From contig CAZGVA010000001.1 in NCBI GenBank assembly GCA_964528765.1, forward strand, positions 1 to 44,548: a DNA stretch of 44,548 bases. Reading direction: 5' to 3'. The DNA is from JABICX01 sp964528765 (GTDB taxonomy: Archaea > Nanobdellota > Nanobdellia > UBA10117 > JABICX01). The notes beneath the pieces were generated by a model. That model made no database searches, was not told where the DNA came from, and saw nothing but the letters and a program-made list of their open reading frames with translations. A program made the translations under genes and the position numbers. This document shows, piece after piece, positions 15,001 to 21,000 of this stretch; position 1 is the stretch's first letter; each line of letters begins with the position of its first letter.

Positions 15001-18000
15001 AAAATTAAATATAGCGTCATCGGCAATCAGTGTTCCTGCAGATGCCCAGACTGTATCTGCACTTGCTGTTCCATCGTTACTTCCAATTGAATCTGTAACA
15101 TCGGTTCCAGTTCCTTCATCAAATTGCCAGCAAGACACTAGATTTGTTTGACTCATATCTGCACATTTTGCAAACATATTTGCTCGTATTTCTGATACTG
15201 AAAGCTCTGCGTCATATATAGAGACTCTTGCAATTGATCCGTTGAAATAGAAACTTCCATCACTTCTACGACCAATAGTAAGCGGATTAGTTGTATCTGT
15301 AGATATGTCTTGTTCTTTAAAACCCTCATATTTACCATCAATATATATTTTTGTGGTTGTACCATTATTTGTAAATGCCACATGATGCCATTTATCTATG
15401 TCCAACGCAGTAGTACTTACTGCAAGATCTCCAGGAGTTCCATCATATAAATAAACCTGACCGGGATAACCAATACCATCACCTGTATATGTTCCAGAAA
15501 TACCCAATGCCCAAGTATTGGTGCTTTCATATTTGGAGATTGGATAATTTACTACTTGATGCGAATAGGATGTTGGTTTAAGCCAAGTTTCAACAGTAAT
15601 TTCATTCATATTAAGACTTGCGTCATTTCCTGCATCGACATATTCATTAGTTTTTGTTAAATCCAAAGCAGACTTTCCAATTAGTCCGCCTGAAGATTGG
15701 AAGTTATCTGTAACAGATATATTCGAAGAACGTGCTTGGAGTGTTCCACCCGTGGCAATTGTTAAATTATTTGTTTTTAATCCTTGGTTGTTTGTTGCGT
15801 GCGTATCTAAGATACCTGAACCAATAATGACATTTCTATTTGTACTTATGCTATTTGTGCTCAAAGTATATGTTCCATCTTGAACAAATACCGTTTGGCC
15901 TGCAAGCTGACCATCCTCAACATCGGTTGTACTTCCTGCTCCAGATAAAATAAATGTTGGTGGCGTATCTGCAGGACAAGCTCCATCTAAATTAATATAT
16001 CCATCAAATAATACAAGTGCATCTGTTCCAAAATTTGTAGTTCCAGATCCTTGATTGAAAATACCACCAAACCTGACTCGCTGTCCATTTATATCAAATG
16101 TTTCATCATTTGAAACCGTAACTGCATCAAACTCGCAATCGCCTTCCAAAGTAATTGTTGCAAGATTTGCAGATCCGCTATCAATGGTTATATCTGATTG
16201 GAAATCAACCCATTTAAATTTCCAGTTTGAACCTACGCGGTAATCCCACGTCCAAACACCATTTTCACTATCAATTATTCCTGGATATAGTTGACTTGCA
16301 CCTTCAATTGTAGCATTATCATTACTGCTAGCTAAAATAAATCCAGTTCCACCAACAGTATTATTTAAGATACCTTGTTGTGAATCATTACCTAAAATTA
16401 TGCCTGTACCATCATACATTTGAGGTACTCCACTATCTAAATGAAGTAAATTTAAAACGGTAAAATTCTCACGGAATCTCGTATTTGTTCCAGTCTCAAT
16501 AGTTAAGTTTTCAAAAATTGCTCCATTTGGAGAAATATCCACCGGATTAGCTGTTCCATTAAATACAACATTTCCATTATTATGTACAAACTCACCATTA
16601 TTATCGAAAACAATTGCGCCGCCACCCGATATGGTGGTATTTTCTGAAGATGCTAAATAGATTCCCGTGCTTTGAATAACTAATGAACCAAAAATTTGAT
16701 CGCCACCCAGACTTGCATTCAAAGTTCCATTGATTTCGGCATCACCTGTAACTTCATATGAAAATACTGAAGTATTTACAACAATTCCTTCAGAAATATT
16801 TAAATCAGTGCATGAAACATTGTCAACTAGTTCAAAACTTTGTACGGGGTTACATTGATCAAGGTCATCTAAACTGTAATTTGTAAATTCAGAGACATTA
16901 AATTCATAATCATCCCCGCCCAAATCAGAAATTTCCCCACAATAATCTCCACAAGCTTCATCATTTCTTAATGTGATTGGAAGACTTATTCCAGAAACAT
17001 CATAGAAAGTTAGATTTGCTGGTTGATTTAGTCCTTGGAAGCTAGCTGAATCAACATCAATTGAGTTTAATGTTATATCAATTCCATTTCCAAGTCCGAG
17101 TGTTCCTGCTTCAGTAACATCTAAATCTTCAATATTTTTCCAATTAACTTCTCCATAAGAATTATTATATATAATATTATTAAGATAATCTGACGTTGTG
17201 TCATCTTTTATTATATATGATGATGACGCAGTAATATTATTATTTAGGAAAATGTTATCGTAAGTCTGAGTAAAAGAAAGATAAATAGCTTCTGTAGCTG
17301 CAGTAATTTCATTATTATAGACATTACACCCTTTGGCATCTGTAACTTGTAGTGCTTTGCTCGTAGTTGCAGTTATTGTATTATAATATATATTGTTATA
17401 ATCACCATCATTATATATCCGTAATGACATAGAATCTGCACTTATAGTATTGTTATAAACTTCATTGAGATTTGACCGATAATATAAATATATTCCTTCA
17501 TCGTTTCCCACGCTGACAGTGTTATTTGCAACAATATTTGAGTCAGCATTATTGTGTAACATTATACCTCGATTTAAATCAACCGTAACGGTATTATTTT
17601 CAATCAATCCGTTACTTGCGCCCCAATAATATATTCCATAAGATTTACCCGTTCCATTAATGGAAAGGTTACAATTCTTTACAGTAACATTATCTCCAGT
17701 TACCCAAAATCCAGTATTTTCGTTTCCTTGGATTGTATGCCCTGCACAGTCGAATACTACGTCTGACGCAGTTATGTTGATTATGTAATCATTAGTACAG
17801 TCCATTATGTCTTCACTCAATTCTGTTGATGTTGTGATTTCAGTTCCACATTCTACAGAATTATCAATACTCCAATACATTGCTTCTTCATAAAACTCCT
17901 TGTAACTAGTCACGGTACGCAGCGGACTATATGAAGCCTCATTCATGCATCGAAGTGTTACACTACTTCCACCACCTATTTGATTATGAACTAGAAATCT

Positions 18001-21000
18001 GTTGGCTAAAAAGTTATGATTTTTTTCTACTTCTAAATTATACACAACTTCTTTTTCCTCAACTAAATATTTTTCAGTAATAATTTCCCGAGTTAAATCA
18101 TAAGATTCTGCATCAACCCCAATAAATACTTTTACCCATTGAATTAATTTAACAAATAAATTGTCTGATTTTACAAAAGTATTCTCGTCAAATATAAATA
18201 TCGTATCACCGACGCTTAACTCAGATGCATACACAAAATCCTTTTTAAAATCAAGCATATCTCCTACATTAATATTATTTTCTTTTGCAAATCCCGATTT
18301 AATTTCCAATACATATCTTGTGCTATTTAAATTCTTATCATATATTTTTCCAGGTAAAGCATTATGCTCCACCGCCAATACAACACCCTCAATATCTATC
18401 CAAATAATATCTAGTGAGTGTTTCAAAGTTTTAGTTTGTATTATTACATTGCCAATATCTTGAATCATAAACAAAACACCTTCATCTACCCAAGACTCTC
18501 GATCGGTTAATCCTTGAGTTTGTTCTTCTTTTGTATACAACCTATGTGGAGTAACAAGTTTTTCATTTTCTAGAACAATGTCAGTTTCGGTTAAAAATGA
18601 GTGGCTTCTAGTTGGTTTAACTGAATAATTATTTGCTTTCAGAAGATAATACTCTTGTGGTGAATACTCAAAAACATGTGTTACTCTATCTTTTTGTATT
18701 TTTCCAGTATCTACGTTAAAAGCGAAAATCGTATCATTAACTTTAATATCTTTTATTTTGACATCTCCAAATGTCGTATGCACTAAAGTGTCACCTGTAA
18801 GACATACATTATTCTCAATCTGTATCTGAAAATGAAGCTCATCCTCGTTATAATCCCAGCACGAGTCAGGTAGTGATTCATTAGTTGTTGTTGGTCCGCT
18901 TGCTGTATCCATTCTCACTTGTATTACACTTTCATTTGTTGCTCCTGCAGGTTTTGTATAATTGAAGTCACATACAGCAATCTGTCCATTACTTGAAGTG
19001 CCAAAAGTATCCCAATCACCATCATAAAAATTGGCTGCATCAACAGGACTTCCTGTACAACTATAACTTATATCTGGATCTTCTTGATAAGACCACTCAG
19101 GATCGTAAGCAAAATCACTAACTGAATCATTTTTATTATAAAAGTCAAATCTAATTGTTGCATAACCTGCAATGTGCATAAGATTGCTTAAGTAAGCTGT
19201 TTCTGAACAAGTGTAATTTTCAATTAGCCAATAATCTGGCTTAATTGATTGATTCTGGGCTAATTCTATGTATCTGTATGAATTATTCTGAGCATCTACA
19301 ATCAACAGAGAATCTGCTAAATTAATTGAATCATTAAGATTTGCCTCTCCGCAGGTCAGGTCTAAGAACCTCATTTCATCAACTGTTTCGTCTAAGTCAG
19401 TAAGTATCTCGGTCCAGTTGGCGTTTGGTGAAGAAATCTTCAAATCTGCAGTTCCACTTGTGTTGAAAGCAACTATCCATGTTTCTCCATCTCGCAAGTA
19501 TGTGTATGGATTCAAAACAATAATTTCAATTTCAAATACTTGATCTGAAGTGTGTGGTGTGATCCATTCTAACTTGTCAATTAAACCATCTTCATCCGCA
19601 TCAATCATCCATAAATCAATATTCTCATCCAGAGTAACATCTACTTTTGTTGTTGTAGTAATAACTTCAAAGTATGTTTCATTAGTAGTTTCATTAATCT
19701 GCTCAACTTCAGTAGTATTTTCTTGTATCCAGTACAACTGGATAGCAGATTCAGGAACTTGTTGCTCAAGAGTTGTATATGTAAGAATATTTTCATAGTG
19801 CAAATCTGAAGAAACTATAACTCTCTTTCCAAGATCTGTTGCTTCTTCAGTTGTTGTTGGAGCAGGAGTTTCATATTCAATAAGTAATTCATCATCAGAA
19901 GTGATATTATCATTAACAATAATTGTCTTGTTTGGACCATCTTCAAATGCTACATATCCTGTAATAGCCCCACTAAATGTTTGTTTTATCCAATTTACAA
20001 ATTTAATTAGTCCCAAATTATTTGTTTCGGAGACAGATGCTCCAGTTATTCCATAAACTTGCTCACTTGCGGGTATATCAAAACTTTCAGTTTCTGCTTC
20101 CGGATTAGCTAAGATATTTTCATCAGAAATATCATAAATTGAAATACCTTCAATATTCTCATCTGGAATTATCTCTTCAAAACCATGAGAATTAATTTTT
20201 TTGATTTTAATTTGAGTTGCATCTTCTGGAACTTCAATTAATAATTGTGTTGTATCGGATTCAGGCTGAACTAGAGTTGACCATTGAACGGGCTGGTTAA
20301 TAATTGCGTCAAATTGAACAGTTCTAACTCCCTCAGGTGTTTCGCTAATTATCTGCTCAATTTCAGGTGTATCATTTATTTCAGGAGTATTGTTCAATTC
20401 AGGAATTGTAAATTCTTCTTCAGGTGTTTCTTCGGTTTCATTCACAACTTCAGGTGTTTCAGTATCTTGTGGAATTGCTCCATAAACTACAAAATAGGTG
20501 ATTGATTCTTCTTCAGCAGGCATACTTGAGACTGCGCCAGTAACTGCATCTGAAATACCAAATTCTGTCTCTGAGACCGGGTCTTGGGTTGATTCTTCTA
20601 TATCTTTTTCAGGTGTTTCTTCTACTTCTTCAACTAGCTCTGGATCTTCTTGTGTTTCTTCTTTTTCAGATTGTTCTTCGGTTTTTTCAGGTATTTCAAA
20701 CTCAACTTCAGGTGTTTCTTCTTGTTCTGGTTGTTCTTCAGATTCAGTATCATTTGTTTCAGGTTGCTCTTCAGGTGTTTCAGATTGCTCAACAGATTCT
20801 TCAGAAGAAGTTGGAGATTCGTAAATTAAATTATCAAACACAATCTCAGCTTCAATACATAACTCATTTTCATAAACTTCGTTTTGAATTGCAAAGGATA
20901 TATCTGTTCCATCAGAAGTATAAACTGCAATTCCATCCATACAAACTTGTGGTTTGTATTCGTCAAAAGTTATTATTTGAGTAATTATTTCGTCTGACGG

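Noticed and set aside
17983..18804. Homing endonuclease inside the Hint domain
   Set aside because: No LAGLIDADG, HNH or GIY-YIG motif is visible between blocks B and F; the insert is too short for a usual endonuclease-bearing intein.
20498..20824. Plus-strand Ser-rich frame of 108 codons
   Set aside because: It is the antisense of the Glu/Pro-rich stalk of the giant protein (GAA/CCT codons read as TTC/AGG or TCA on the other strand), not a gene.
1326..20984. Many short reading frames of 60-130 codons on both strands within 1-21000
   Set aside because: They overlap the single long minus frame of the giant gene, have low-complexity translations that mirror its repeats, and lack promoters or ribosome sites.
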